A DNA stretch of 64,000 nucleotides from Hoeflea phototrophica DFL-43 (GCF_000154705.2 NZ_CM002917.1:3235853-3299852); one strand, 5' to 3'; counted from the stretch's first letter, positions 23,329-33,997 are shown. Translations and numbers: made by a program. Notes: generated by a model from the sequence alone, not told the origin.

Positions 23329-24162
23329 CTACCTGTCATCGAACATCCACTGCCGCTGTTGCCAGATCTTCTCGCCGACCAGGCAATCATAGGGCTCGGT
23401 TGCGGACCTCAGCCCCTGCGCCCCAAAGGCCTGGGCGAGACGGACATTGGGCTGCAATGGCACAATTCCGCCGATCTCGAGAATGAGTTTGCGCCGGATC
23501 GCTTCCGGGAACTGATCCCAATGCGTGACCGGAACCAGGAAACTGCCAGGACCGCCAATCACGCAATTGGCATAATAGACATCCAGATCGTCAATGTTGA
23601 AGCCGCCGCCGGGCCCTTCGCGGGTCATCAGTGGCAAGCCGTTGATGACAATACGACGCTCGAGCGCCTTGGCACGAGCCTCAAGCACTGGGCCGCCCTG
23701 GTTGTTGGGCCCGTCACCGGATATGTCGATCACCTTGCGGAACCCCTCATAGGGCACCGCTTCAAGCCTTGCCAGCGCATGTTCGATCGCGCCTGAAATC
23801 GAGGTCCGGCGTTGCGGAAACGGCTGTGAACGCCCCACAGTGTCAGCCACCCGCTGGGCATCCGCCGCACTCTCGACCAGGGTCCAGTCAAGCACGAGGC
23901 GAACCGAGCCGTTGCCGGCCCATTCGAACATGGTCACCGCAATCCGGCCATAGGCCCCCTGTGCGATTGCACGGATGACATCGGGATGGGCAAGCGCCGC
24001 AGCGTAACCGTCACGCTGGATTTCCAGCTCGCGCGGCGACATTGACCGCGACACATCAACCGCCAGGACAAGCGCCACATCGACCGGTTCCCGCGCTTGT
24101 GCGGGCGTGACAAAGAGTGCCAGGCCAAGAGCTACGAAGAGAGTACGAATCCATTCCGCCAT
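23329..24162 (-). CDS. DUF1194 VWA-like secreted protein
   Basis: A 277-residue protein with a signal peptide (MAEWIRTLFVALGLALFVTP, cleavage probably after AQA). The mature part begins with a VWA-like fold with metal site VDVSRSMS and a second acidic loop DISGDGPNN, matching DUF1194. Such proteins are secreted or periplasmic and of unknown role. The ATG at 24162 is chosen because it begins the signal peptide; the upstream ATG at 24204 would add residues before it. It is monocistronic by position, with 126 bases separating it from the dehydrogenase gene. Confidence 0.83.
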   Translation of the reverse strand: MAEWIRTLFVALGLALFVTPAQAREPVDVALVLAVDVSRSMSPRELEIQRDGYAAALAHPDVIRAIAQGAYGRIAVTMFEWAGNGSVRLVLDWTLVESAADAQRVADTVGRSQPFPQRRTSISGAIEHALARLEAVPYEGFRKVIDISGDGPNNQGGPVLEARAKALERRIVINGLPLMTREGPGGGFNIDDLDVYYANCVIGGPGSFLVPVTHWDQFPEAIRRKLILEIGGIVPLQPNVRLAQAFGAQGLRSATEPYDCLVGEKIWQQRQWMFDDR

Positions 24163-24287
24163 GCCGCAGTCTAGCATGCTGCGAACAGCAGCAGAACTTA
24201 TCAATCAAACCGGCAAAGAACCAGATCCAGTATGACCTATGCCCAAAGCCCAGATGAAACAGATCAAACCAGTCCTTTTAAGCCTGA

Positions 24288-26849
24288 TCAGCTCCGCGGC
24301 TTGAGGTTCTCCGGATCGTATAGCGGCGTATAGCCGACGGCTGCCACTTCAACCGGATAGGTTTCGCTGAAATACTCGACGGTCAGCTTCCGCCCCAGCT
24401 GGCAATACGCCCATGGCAGATAGGCCAGCGCGATGTTCTTGCCGATGGTCGGACCATAAGCGATTGACGTCGTGTAGGACCGGCGGCCGAGTTCATCGAC
24501 AAGCGTCTCGCCGGTTTCGGGATCCATCACCGGCAGGATGCCGACAGGATAGCGCGCCACGCCCTTGGCATCGACATTGTCAGTCATCACCAGCGTGCAC
24601 AGCATGGCGGGCTGGTGCTCGCGCGCCTTGTACTCCAGGTGTTTTTCCTTGCCGCGGAAATCGGCTTCCTTGACCTTCGGACGCGCCAGATCGCTTTCAA
24701 TCAAATTGTACTGGGTTAAAAGATCGGCGTTCTGCAGCCGCAGGCTCTTTTCCATGCGACGGGAGTTGGCGTAGGTCTCGACACCGACCGGCGTCACCCC
24801 AGTCGACCTCAGCGCGTCCCAGACGGCCAGGCCGTCCTCGTACTTCATGTGCAGCTCCCAGCCCTGCTCTCCGACATAGGAGAGCCGGAACGCGGAAACC
24901 GTCTTGCCGGCGATCTTGATCGGCTTGATCGCGGCAAAGGGGAAGTTCTCGATGTCGAGGCCCGCTGGATCGGCAACCACCTTCTTCAGCGTCTCGCGGG
25001 CATTCGGGCCCCAGATGCCGATGGTGGTGAAGGCCTCGGTCACATCGGTGATGGTGACGTCGTAACCCTTGTCCTCGGCGACGCGGCGCATGTAGTGGAA
25101 ATCGCGCGGGCCGGCGTCGGCGCCGTTGATCAGCCGGCAGCGGTCTTCCATGCGGATGACGGTGAAGTCAGCGCGGACCATGCCCTCGTCATCGAGGAAG
25201 TGGGTGTAGATGCCCTTGCCGATCATGTTGTCGCCGCCGATCTTGGCGGCACACAGCCATTCCATCATGGCAACATGGTCGGGACCCTCGATGTCGACCA
25301 TGTGGAAATGCGACAGGTTGATGATGCCGCAATCTTCGGAAAGCTGCAGATGCTCGGCATTTGAGACCCGCCAGAAATGGCGGTTATCCCACTCGTTCTC
25401 ACGAACAGGAATGCGGTCGCCGAACTTCTCGAGCAGATGCGCATTGGACGCATAGCCATGCGCCCGCTCCCAGCCGCCCAGTTCCATGAAGTGACCTCCA
25501 AGCTCGACTTCGCGTTCATAAAACGGCGAATGCTTGATGCCGCGGCTGGTTGCATAGGGCTCGCGCGGATGGATTGCCGGGAAATAGATTTTCTGTGCCG
25601 CCTCGTAGCAGCGGTTTTCAATGAATTCCTCGGTCATCTGGTGCGGGTAGAACCGCGCGTAATCGATCGAGTTGTGATCGATTTCGGTGCGCCCGTCGGT
25701 CATCCAGTCGGCGATCAGCTTGCCGTAACCGGGACCATCCTTGACCCAGATGGCGACGCAGTACCACAGACCGCGGACCTTCTGGCTTTCACCGCAGGAC
25801 GCGCCGCCGCCGGCGGACACCTGCAACAGCCCGTTGAAGGAATAGCTTTCATTGTAGCCGATCTCGCCGAGGATCGGGGTCAGTTCCATGGCGCGTTCCA
25901 GCGGCTCGAGGATCTGCTCCATCTCGAGGTCGCGCTGCGAGGGCGAGAGACGGGCTTCATTCTTCTCCAGAATGTCGCGCGGATGGCAAAGCCGCGGTTC
26001 GTCGGTTTCGTAGTAGCCCCATTCGATCTGGCCGCCTTCGGCGGTTTTCGGATCACCGGTGTCGCGCATATAGGCCGAGTTGCCCTGATCCCGCATCAGC
26101 GGAAAGCCGATGTCCTTGCCGGTTCCTTCAAACTCGTTATACGGCCCGAAGAAGGTCAGCGGGTGATCGACCGGCATCACCGGCAGGTCTTCGCCGACCA
26201 TCTCCGCAATCAGGCGCCCCCACAATCCGGCGCAGACCACCACATGATCCGCCATGATCGTGCCGCGATGGGTGACAACGCCCTTGATGCGGCCGCCTTC
26301 AACAATCAGCGACTGTGCGGGTGTGTTGGCAAAGGCTTTGAGTTTGCCGGACTTCTCACCGAGATCGACCAGCTTGCCGGCAACCGTCTGCGAGCGCGGG
26401 ATCACCAGACCTGCATCCGGATCCCACAAGGCGCCTGCAACCATTTCCTCTTCGACAAGCGGGAATTTTTCCTTCACCTCGGCAGGACCGATAAAGCTGG
26501 CGCGCGTCCCGAAAGCCTTGCCGGACGAGATCTTGCGCTTGACCTCTTCCATCCAGGCCTCGTCACCGGCGCGAACAATCTCAAGGCCGCCGATGCGGGC
26601 GTAGTGGCCCATCTTTTCGAAGAAATCGATCGAATACTGCGTCGTCCAGACCGACAGGTAGTCGTGGCTGGTGGTGTAGCAGAAGTCAGACGCATGCGCC
26701 GTCGAGCCGATATCGGTCGGCACGCCCGACTTGTCGATGCCGACAATATCGTCCCATCCGCGTTCGATCAGATGATGCGCGATGGACGCACCAACAATGC
26801 CCCCCACGCCAATGATGACGACCTTAGCCTGCTTCGGAAACTCTGCCAT
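24288..26849 (-). CDS. Dimethylglycine/sarcosine dehydrogenase-like flavoprotein (DAO + GcvT)
   Basis: An 853-residue protein with an N-terminal FAD-binding oxidoreductase (DAO) domain, beginning VVIIGVGGIVGASIAHHLIE, and a C-terminal GcvT-like folate domain (about residues 430-840; e.g. VGEQGWELHM and GVETYANSRRMEKSL). Enzymes of this build oxidise dimethylglycine or sarcosine and pass the formaldehyde-level carbon to THF as methylene-THF. It would be the step after betaine demethylation by the MttB-family enzyme or BHMT. The GlxA-family regulator at 20207 is a candidate controller. Relatives also act on other N-methylated amines, so the substrate is not certain. Confidence 0.88.
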   Translation of the reverse strand: MAEFPKQAKVVIIGVGGIVGASIAHHLIERGWDDIVGIDKSGVPTDIGSTAHASDFCYTTSHDYLSVWTTQYSIDFFEKMGHYARIGGLEIVRAGDEAWMEEVKRKISSGKAFGTRASFIGPAEVKEKFPLVEEEMVAGALWDPDAGLVIPRSQTVAGKLVDLGEKSGKLKAFANTPAQSLIVEGGRIKGVVTHRGTIMADHVVVCAGLWGRLIAEMVGEDLPVMPVDHPLTFFGPYNEFEGTGKDIGFPLMRDQGNSAYMRDTGDPKTAEGGQIEWGYYETDEPRLCHPRDILEKNEARLSPSQRDLEMEQILEPLERAMELTPILGEIGYNESYSFNGLLQVSAGGGASCGESQKVRGLWYCVAIWVKDGPGYGKLIADWMTDGRTEIDHNSIDYARFYPHQMTEEFIENRCYEAAQKIYFPAIHPREPYATSRGIKHSPFYEREVELGGHFMELGGWERAHGYASNAHLLEKFGDRIPVRENEWDNRHFWRVSNAEHLQLSEDCGIINLSHFHMVDIEGPDHVAMMEWLCAAKIGGDNMIGKGIYTHFLDDEGMVRADFTVIRMEDRCRLINGADAGPRDFHYMRRVAEDKGYDVTITDVTEAFTTIGIWGPNARETLKKVVADPAGLDIENFPFAAIKPIKIAGKTVSAFRLSYVGEQGWELHMKYEDGLAVWDALRSTGVTPVGVETYANSRRMEKSLRLQNADLLTQYNLIESDLARPKVKEADFRGKEKHLEYKAREHQPAMLCTLVMTDNVDAKGVARYPVGILPVMDPETGETLVDELGRRSYTTSIAYGPTIGKNIALAYLPWAYCQLGRKLTVEYFSETYPVEVAAVGYTPLYDPENLKPRS

Positions 26850-27098
26850 TTTAGTCTGCCCTGATTGCGCTTTGCGCAGAATTTAGAAGCTGCCACATCA
26901 AAACTAGAGCCTGTCTACGACATTATCGCCATGCTGCACGACCAGCAGCACAGGCAGACAGCGTTTTCGGGCTTCAATGACCACAGGGTTTCGGCCTCGC
27001 GGGGAACCGCTGGAAAGCGATGCAACCGCATTGGCTTGGGCAGTTGTTTTGCACCAGAAGAGGCGGAACCAGCCGCGGATAGCAGCACCAGAGATCAC

Positions 27099-27590
27099 TC
27101 ATCCATCACGGTCAAGGGCCTCGGCAAGCAATTCGATCTGGTTTTCAGCGAAGACGGCTATGCCGTTTTCCGACAGCAGCGCGGCGACCACGCCTTGGCC
27201 TGTCCGCGAGACCCCGTCGAACTCCCCGCTGTAGACATAGGAGGTTCCGCAGGACGGGCTTCCATCGGTCAGAAGTGCAAACCGGCAATCATGGGAACGT
27301 GCCGTTTCAAGAGCGATGTGGGCCCCCGAACAAAACTGGCTTGTCACATCTGCGCCTGTCTGCTCAAAGATCCGCGCTGTGCCGGTCAGCACATCATGCC
27401 CCTGTTTTCCCGGTTCGATTTCAGCGGGAGGTCGTGGTGTCGGAAACCCGGCCGCAACCTCGGGACAAAGGGCCACGATGCGCCCTTGTTTGCGCCAGAG
27501 GGCAATCAACCCGCTTTCAACCAGCTTGTCGGAGCCATTGTAGCGCACCGGACGCCCCAGCAGACATGCACTGACGAGAATCTTGTCCAT
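27099..27590 (-). CDS. DUF523 family protein
   Basis: A 163-residue protein starting MDKILVSACLLGRPVRYNG, the hallmark of DUF523 (YbbK-like). Conserved Cys residues occur in SACLLG, ALCPEV and GSPSCGTSYVY. The function is unknown; metal binding or a redox role has been supposed. An upstream in-frame extension to 27689 is unlikely because this start matches the usual family start exactly. It stands alone, with a 249-base gap to the dehydrogenase upstream region in which nothing else is recognised. Confidence 0.85.
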   Translation of the reverse strand: MDKILVSACLLGRPVRYNGSDKLVESGLIALWRKQGRIVALCPEVAAGFPTPRPPAEIEPGKQGHDVLTGTARIFEQTGADVTSQFCSGAHIALETARSHDCRFALLTDGSPSCGTSYVYSGEFDGVSRTGQGVVAALLSENGIAVFAENQIELLAEALDRDG

Positions 27591-27689
27591 TCGTGGAATG
27601 CCTGACATTGAGCTGCCGTTGGTACCAACAAAATCACCACGGAGCGGCCAATCCCGGGTCGGGTGCTCCGCGGCGGATATGTCAATCAA

Positions 27690-27953
27690 CTATTTGATAA
27701 TCGCACTTCCGTTGACGATCTCGATGGTCTCGTCACCCGACAGGGTTTCCCGGTCACCGGAAGGCATGGTCACAAAACAACCGGACGGGCAGAAGACACT
27801 CGTCGCTCCAGCCTCGACCACGAGTTCAACCTTGTCGCTTCCCTCTGTCACGATGAGAATATGCGACTGGCCATCCTTGTTGGTGACGGTGGCCGCAGAG
27901 CACACACCGAGCATCGTTAAACTGGCGGCAAGTGTCAGAACTGGTGTTTTCAT
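27690..27953 (-). CDS. Small secreted protein of unknown function
   Basis: An 87-residue protein with a signal peptide (MKTPVLTLAASLTMLGVCSA) and a mature part of about 67 residues. It contains two cysteines (FCPSGC) and a beta-rich pattern (SHILIVTEGSDKVELVVEAG). I do not recognise the family. It is flanked by DUF523 and the MscS channel on the same strand, with no overlap. Confidence 0.65.
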   Translation of the reverse strand: MKTPVLTLAASLTMLGVCSAATVTNKDGQSHILIVTEGSDKVELVVEAGATSVFCPSGCFVTMPSGDRETLSGDETIEIVNGSAIIK

Positions 27954-28067
27954 CAGCCTTCGGCGGTTAAACCGCCGCTCCTTGTTGACGCGAACCCGGA
28001 CACATGATGGCCCGGCTTGGATTGATGTCTAGCACTGCGAAACTGAATGGCGGCTGAACAGATGGCA

Positions 28068-30782
28068 CTACTTTTCCCCCTCGCCGCCACCATCGTCGAC
28101 ATCCATGCTGTCCGCTTTTGCTTTTGAAGGACGCCTGCGGCGCTGGGTCCCGGCCTGCGTTTCAGGCGCCGGCACCAGTTTGGATGCTGATTTTGCCCTC
28201 GAAGCCTTCACAGCCGCAGCGGGGCCTCCACCGGTCTTTTCCTTCAAGACGGCAAGAACTTCGCCGTCTTCGCCGAGCTTGATGTTCAGGTCGCGTTGCG
28301 GGAACGGAATCTCGATGTTTTCGGCGTTCAGACGCTCCAGAATGCGCAGACTGAGTTCCGTGCGGACCGTGATTCCGTTGAGCACGTCGGAAATGTGACA
28401 TTTGAGCACGAAATCGAGCGAGGATTCGCCGAAGCCCGAGAAGTGAACGACCGGTTCCGGCACCCGCAAGACCAAATCATGCCCCTGCGCGATTTCAGTC
28501 AGGATCTCGATGAGCTTCCGTGCATCGGTATCGTAGCTCACCCCGATCGGCACATCGACGCGGCCAAGCTTGTTGCGGTGGGTCCAGTTGCCCACCGGAG
28601 AATTGATCAACTCGGAATTCGGCACAATGATCGACTGCCGGGTGAAGGTCTCGATCTCCGTTGCCCGCACCGAGATCTTTTTAACAAACCCTTCGGTCGT
28701 GCTGGTCGAGACCCAGTCACCAACCTTGAAAGGCCGTTCAACCAGCAGGATCAGCCCGGACACGAAATTGCTGACGATGTTCTGCAATCCGAAACCGATG
28801 CCCAGCGACAGCGCGCCCGCCACGAGCGCGAGGTTGGACATATCTATACCGGCCGCCGATACGCCGATAAGGCCGGCAATCGCCACACCGAGATACCCGA
28901 TCCCGGTCTTGATAGAGTTGCGGACCCCTGCATCCATGCGTCCGCGTGACATCACACTGCCGTCCAGCCAGCGTTGGAACCAGCGCGTCACGATCAAACC
29001 GATGATGAACATCACAACGCCGAAGAAGATACCAACCAGCGAGATGGTGATGCCGCCGATGCGGATGTCTGTCATGACCCGGTAGAACCAAAGCTCGATA
29101 TCCTGGGGCTGAAATCCCCATTGCAGCAGGATCAGCGGCACACCCAGCATCAGCACCAGCAGATTGATCAGCAAACCGGCGGCAAGCCCGGCCTGGTCGA
29201 GCGCCATCGGCCCGAGTTGGTAGCGGGTCTCAAGCCAGCGGCCGATCGCCGTGCCTGCAAACGTCTCCTGCGTGGAGATCGCCCGGCCGGAGAGGTATCC
29301 GATATACATCATTGTCAGGATCGCACCGGTGACCACAATCTGGGTGGCCACAAACCGCGCTAGCCCGATATATCCCAGAAGCGCCGTGAGAAAGAGCCCC
29401 ACCCCCGCCAGCAGCAGGGTTGTGGATATGACCCTCGGCCAGCGCTGACCGCTGTCAGCCGGATCGCCGGATGCCGCGAGCATAGGTTTGCCCATCGACA
29501 TCATGATCAGGATCAGAGACATCAGCACAACGGCAATCAGGCCCTTGGCCACCGTCAGCACCACAGGTGAATCGAGCGTCTGGCTGACGGTGTTGAGCAC
29601 GTAGTCAAGGCCGTTGACCACCACCAGCGCAACAACCATCACATGAAGGAGCCGCGCTCCGCTGTTGGAGATGTTCACCAGCCGCCAGGCCGGCATGTTC
29701 GGCGACAATACCGCCCGTGCAAGCTTGCTGACAAAATAGATTCCGACCACGACGGCCAGCGCAACCGCAATCACCGGAGCGACATCGCGGCGAAGCAGCG
29801 AAAGACTGTCGGCGAGAAGATAGACGATCCCGGCCAGTGCAGCCATCGCTGCCGTCGGAATCAGTGTCGACCAGAACGCCACCGACAACCGGCTTGTATA
29901 GCTCGGCTCCTCTCCGTCTGTTTCGCGATGGATCAGCCAGCCAAACACTCTGAAAGCACCCGCCACCAGCACCAGAGCTGCCAGCAGCGAGAAGAAGCAC
30001 CACGCCAGGACCGCCTGCCATTTGAACAACCAGATGAACTTGATCCAGGATCCATAGATACGTTCGAGCTGGCCTATCTCATCATTGAGCGCAACATACG
30101 CCTCCGACATCAAACCCGGACCGAGCTCCGTGCGTTTGATCAGCGTGTTAGTGAACAGGTCGCGTCTCAGGCTGGTGATCTTGTCACCGAGTTCACTTGC
30201 CTGCACCGAGACTGCCTCGGCACGCCCGGTCAGCGCGTTGATTGCCGCCCGCTCCTCAGCCAACCGTGTTCGCTCGGCTTTGAGAGTGTCCGGCTCAGCC
30301 GGTTCTCCCTCGGCCGGAGGCGCCCCCAGCTGGTCAAGTCGAGCCTTGATCTCGGTTTGCCGTGGCCTGAGACTTACGCCTACATCAAGCATCGAGCGCG
30401 CCAGTTCCTCGGCTTCGAGCTTTAGGTCGACAAGGGCCGTGTCATTCTCGGCATTCTCCTCGACACGCTGTTGAAGCCGCGTCATATCCGCCTCGGCCGC
30501 TTCAAGCTTCTCTTCCGCCGCCACGATTGCCTGCGACACCGCCGTGACCGCTTCGGGTGCCGTCTGTGTTCCGGGCGCCGCGGGTATATCGGTTGCGCCG
30601 CCATCGGCTGCAGGAGCAACAGTGCCGGAGGGCGCAGCTTCAGGCAGCGGCTGGGCAGGGTCTGCCGATTGCACCGCGTCTGGTGCCTGGGCCGTCTCGG
30701 CTGTCTGGGAAAGCGCTGCGCCCGCTGTCCAGATCATCAGCAGAGCTGCCAGCGCAAGGGTGATCAAGCGGTCAAAGCGCAT
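28068..30782 (-). CDS. Large MscS-type mechanosensitive channel (DUF3772 + MscS)
   Basis: A 904-residue inner-membrane channel. Residues 1-26 are a signal peptide, followed by an Ala/Pro-rich stretch and a coiled-coil-like DUF3772 region (about 90-230). Roughly ten membrane helices follow, and the MscS core is at about 640-830. The pore helix region reads ALVAGALSLGIGFGLQ, and the beta domain includes LVERPFKVGDWV. The C-terminal 60 residues are charged and poorly ordered. The extended MscK/YbiO-like architecture indicates a channel that releases osmolytes on hypo-osmotic shock. This fits a bacterium that also handles betaine. Confidence 0.91.
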   Translation of the reverse strand: MRFDRLITLALAALLMIWTAGAALSQTAETAQAPDAVQSADPAQPLPEAAPSGTVAPAADGGATDIPAAPGTQTAPEAVTAVSQAIVAAEEKLEAAEADMTRLQQRVEENAENDTALVDLKLEAEELARSMLDVGVSLRPRQTEIKARLDQLGAPPAEGEPAEPDTLKAERTRLAEERAAINALTGRAEAVSVQASELGDKITSLRRDLFTNTLIKRTELGPGLMSEAYVALNDEIGQLERIYGSWIKFIWLFKWQAVLAWCFFSLLAALVLVAGAFRVFGWLIHRETDGEEPSYTSRLSVAFWSTLIPTAAMAALAGIVYLLADSLSLLRRDVAPVIAVALAVVVGIYFVSKLARAVLSPNMPAWRLVNISNSGARLLHVMVVALVVVNGLDYVLNTVSQTLDSPVVLTVAKGLIAVVLMSLILIMMSMGKPMLAASGDPADSGQRWPRVISTTLLLAGVGLFLTALLGYIGLARFVATQIVVTGAILTMMYIGYLSGRAISTQETFAGTAIGRWLETRYQLGPMALDQAGLAAGLLINLLVLMLGVPLILLQWGFQPQDIELWFYRVMTDIRIGGITISLVGIFFGVVMFIIGLIVTRWFQRWLDGSVMSRGRMDAGVRNSIKTGIGYLGVAIAGLIGVSAAGIDMSNLALVAGALSLGIGFGLQNIVSNFVSGLILLVERPFKVGDWVSTSTTEGFVKKISVRATEIETFTRQSIIVPNSELINSPVGNWTHRNKLGRVDVPIGVSYDTDARKLIEILTEIAQGHDLVLRVPEPVVHFSGFGESSLDFVLKCHISDVLNGITVRTELSLRILERLNAENIEIPFPQRDLNIKLGEDGEVLAVLKEKTGGGPAAAVKASRAKSASKLVPAPETQAGTQRRRRPSKAKADSMDVDDGGGEGEK

Positions 30783-30909
30783 GGAATTCCTGTTCTCAAG
30801 TATATCATTGCGTCATCAATAGCAGGCTGGCCATGCATCTCAAGCTCGCCGCTGCGCAGCGGATCCTCTACAACGGCCAAACCGCGTCTTTATCGGGCGG
30901 AAATGGTGT

Positions 30910-31455
30910 CTAGAAACCAGCCCTGGGCTTGCTGAGATACGCCTCTTCAGCCAGCGTCGATTCCCTGCGCAAGATGGAATTGCGGTGTGGGAACCGGCCA
31001 AATTCGGCAACGACGTTTCTGTGCTGGTGAGCGTAATCGAGATAGGTCTCGTTGCCCAGCGCCTCGCAAAGCTGAACAGCCCGATTCTGCTCCGCCAGAT
31101 CTTCGGCATGCTCGAACGGCAGATAGAAAAAAATCCGCTGCGCTTCGCCCACACCCATGTCCGCACCCGCCGCGATAGCAGCTTTGGCCTCTCTCAGAGC
31201 CAACCAGTCGGTTGCAAATGCCAAAGGCGAATTCCGATAGATGTTGCGCGGAAACTGGTCATACACGATCACCAGCGCCAGCCAGGCCTCGGGCGTTGCA
31301 CGCCAGACATCGGGCACCTCGCGCGACAATTCCAGATGCAGACCAGTGAACCGCTCAGCGATCCGCCTGTCGACGGCATCTTCCTTCACGAACCATTGCT
31401 TGGGGGTAAGCTCGGAGAACCAGAACTGGAGCACAGTGTCAGGCGTTTCGGTCAT
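30910..31455 (-). CDS. DUF924 family protein
   Basis: A 181-residue protein starting MTETPDTVLQFWFSELTPKQWF, the family start of DUF924, with the conserved FDRQFPRN-like stretch seen as VYDQFPRNIYR and the later FYLPFEHAEDL. The fold is helical (TPR-like in solved relatives); no enzymatic role is established. It is 96 bases downstream of the MccA gene in the same direction and might be read from the same transcript. The ATG at 31455 is chosen over the upstream in-frame start at 31518. Confidence 0.88.
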   Translation of the reverse strand: MTETPDTVLQFWFSELTPKQWFVKEDAVDRRIAERFTGLHLELSREVPDVWRATPEAWLALVIVYDQFPRNIYRNSPLAFATDWLALREAKAAIAAGADMGVGEAQRIFFYLPFEHAEDLAEQNRAVQLCEALGNETYLDYAHQHRNVVAEFGRFPHRNSILRRESTLAEEAYLSKPRAGF

Positions 31456-31551
31456 GTCTTGTCCTTTGGAAAGCCAACGGCCCTGTCGCAGATGTCGGGT
31501 TTTCAGGCCTCCCGTCAAGCCATGTGCATAAGGCGCAAGGCAACCATCCGA

Positions 31552-33558
31552 TCACGCCGCCTTGGCTTGTGCCTCAAGCGCCACCAGAATCGCGCCATCC
31601 GTCACCTGAGCCCCCTCGCTGACCAGCACCTCGGACACCACCCCGTCGCGTGGCGCGTTGAGCGTCATTTCCATTTTCATCGCTTCCATGATCACCATTG
31701 GATCACCCGATGCGACCGCCTGCCCTGGCTCGACCAGAACCTGTTTGATGATGCCCGGCATTGCCGAAACCACCTGATCACCGCCGCCAAGCTGCTCCGC
31801 TCCGCGCGCACCACTGGGCCGCAGGAAGCCGTGCGTGAGCCCTTCATGGAACACTGTCACGGCGTCCTGCGCGCAAAGCACTCGGCACCGCCGCGTCACC
31901 CCGGCTGTTGAAAACTGCCAATCGCAGCCATCGGCGCGAACCATGGTCAAATCAACCCCGCCAGCCTCAAGCCCATCACCGCCAATGCGCCAGTCCTGCG
32001 CCCCAACCCTTTCAATTTCGAAACCCTGCTCGGCGTCTCCAGACGTCAGGGCGACCTGTCGCCGGGGGGAACCCCAGATCTCGAAGGGGCCTATCGCAGC
32101 CACGGGATCGCTACCCTCTGCACCATTCCGCACCATCCCCGATGCAGCAAGCACCGCCAGCGCGATGATGTGATCGGGTGCTGCTTCCACAGCCGTCAGG
32201 CTATCAATGTTGCGGTCAATCAACCCTGTATCGAGTCGGCCGGCCGCGAAATCCGCATCCCGGCACAGCCGCGCAAGGAACGCCGTGTTGGTCACGGTGC
32301 CGGCGATTTCTGTCCGTCCCAGAGCACCGGCAAGCTTTGACAGTGCTTCGGCCCGTGTCCGCCCATGGGCGATCAGTTTGGCAATCATCGGATCATAGAA
32401 AGGCGTGATTTCGTCGCCCGTGCGCACACCTGCATCCACCCTGATGTCACCACCGGGAAACGCCAGGTGCGCGAGCCGCCCTACGGCCGGCAGGAAGCCT
32501 TTGCCGGCATCCTCGGCATAGATCCGGGCTTCCACCGCATGTCCGTCGATCGACAGCGCGTTCTGCTTCAGCGGCAATTGCTCGCCAGCCGCCACCCGTA
32601 TCTGCCATTCGACCAGATCAAGCCCGGTGATCAGCTCGGTCACCGGATGCTCCACCTGCAGCCGCGTGTTCATTTCCATGAACCAGAACTTGTCGGCACA
32701 GAGCCCGTCGCTGGCATCGACGATGAACTCCACCGTGCCCGCGCCGCAATAGTTGATCGCCCTGGCCGCCTTCACCGCGGCAGCGCCCATTACCGTGCGC
32801 ATGTCTTCGGGCATCTCCGGCGCCGGCGCTTCCTCGATCACCTTCTGGTGCCGCCGCTGCGCCGAACAGTCGCGCTCGAACAGATGCACCACATTGCCGT
32901 GACTATCGCCAAACACCTGGATCTCGATGTGCCGCGGTGTGGCGACATATTTCTCCACCAGCACCCGGTCGTCACCGAATGAGGCCTTCGCCTCGCGCCG
33001 CGCAGAGGAAAGCGCCGCGGGAAAATCCTCCTGCCGCTCGACCTTGCGCATGCCCTTGCCGCCGCCGCCGGCCCGCGCCTTGATCAGCACCGGAAAACCG
33101 ATCTCATTGGCCTTGCCCGCCAGCACCACCAGTTCCTGCGCCTCGCCGTGATATCCCGGCACCACCGGCACCTTGGCCTTTTCCATCAACGCCTTGGCCG
33201 CATCCTTCAGCCCCATGGCCCGGATCGCCTTGGCCGACGGCCCGATGAAGATCAGCCCGGCCTTCTCCACCCGCTCGACAAAATCCGGGTTCTCCGACAG
33301 GAAGCCGTAGCCGGGATGGATCGCGTCCGCTTCAGTGCGTCTGGCGGCATCGAGAATGGCATCGACTTTAAGATAGCTCTCCGACGCCTGCGCAGGCCCG
33401 ATCAACACCGCCTCGTCAGCCATCTCGACATGCAACGCGCTTGCGTCAGCGTCCGAATAGACCGCGACCGTGGCAATACCCATTATCCGCGCCGTGCGGA
33501 TGATCCGGCAGGCAATCTCGCCCCGGTTGGCGATGAGGATTTTGGTGATGGTGCTCAT
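31552..33558 (-). CDS. mccA: 3-methylcrotonyl-CoA carboxylase, biotin-carrying alpha subunit
   Basis: A 668-residue biotin-dependent carboxylase subunit. It has an ATP-grasp biotin carboxylase domain (starting ILIANRGEIACRIIRTARIM; glycine-rich loop KARAGGGGKGMR), a linker, and a C-terminal biotinyl domain with the acceptor lysine in VIMEAMKMEM. Together with the beta subunit encoded upstream and isovaleryl-CoA dehydrogenase it forms the leucine-degradation step that carboxylates 3-methylcrotonyl-CoA. The start overlaps the ASCH gene stop by four bases (ATGA), so translation is coupled. Propionyl-CoA carboxylase is the main alternative, but the ivd neighbour favours leucine use. Confidence 0.92.
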   Translation of the reverse strand: MSTITKILIANRGEIACRIIRTARIMGIATVAVYSDADASALHVEMADEAVLIGPAQASESYLKVDAILDAARRTEADAIHPGYGFLSENPDFVERVEKAGLIFIGPSAKAIRAMGLKDAAKALMEKAKVPVVPGYHGEAQELVVLAGKANEIGFPVLIKARAGGGGKGMRKVERQEDFPAALSSARREAKASFGDDRVLVEKYVATPRHIEIQVFGDSHGNVVHLFERDCSAQRRHQKVIEEAPAPEMPEDMRTVMGAAAVKAARAINYCGAGTVEFIVDASDGLCADKFWFMEMNTRLQVEHPVTELITGLDLVEWQIRVAAGEQLPLKQNALSIDGHAVEARIYAEDAGKGFLPAVGRLAHLAFPGGDIRVDAGVRTGDEITPFYDPMIAKLIAHGRTRAEALSKLAGALGRTEIAGTVTNTAFLARLCRDADFAAGRLDTGLIDRNIDSLTAVEAAPDHIIALAVLAASGMVRNGAEGSDPVAAIGPFEIWGSPRRQVALTSGDAEQGFEIERVGAQDWRIGGDGLEAGGVDLTMVRADGCDWQFSTAGVTRRCRVLCAQDAVTVFHEGLTHGFLRPSGARGAEQLGGGDQVVSAMPGIIKQVLVEPGQAVASGDPMVIMEAMKMEMTLNAPRDGVVSEVLVSEGAQVTDGAILVALEAQAKAA

Positions 33559-33997
33559 GCCGGTTCCCCTGCGGCGAAGTCGTCAACGACTTCAAACCGC
33601 TCATAGATAAAGACCATATCAGGATCGAATGAGCCCTGGCGCTGGTAATATGCACCATAGCCCTTGCGCCAGTCCTCCAGATCCACAAACTCGCCCTGCG
33701 CCGCGATGCGGCTGTCGTCCATCTGCGTGTAACTGATTGTCTCGAGGCTCAGGGTTCGCGTCGCCAGTGCCGGGTCGCCATTCCAGTCAAGCGCGATGTC
33801 GATGCGGCCAACCTCGGGATAGGACTCCGGATCATCTTCAAACTCGTCGGGCGTCGCGCAAGTCGCCGTCTTCCTGCCCGCGCGCATCAGGTCAATGATC
33901 ACGCGGTTGAGCTGTTCACTGTCCCCGGGTCTGTAGGTCTGGGCACCGGGATAGCGTTCCAGTGCCTGTTGCAGAGTCAAAGTCACACCACTCTCCA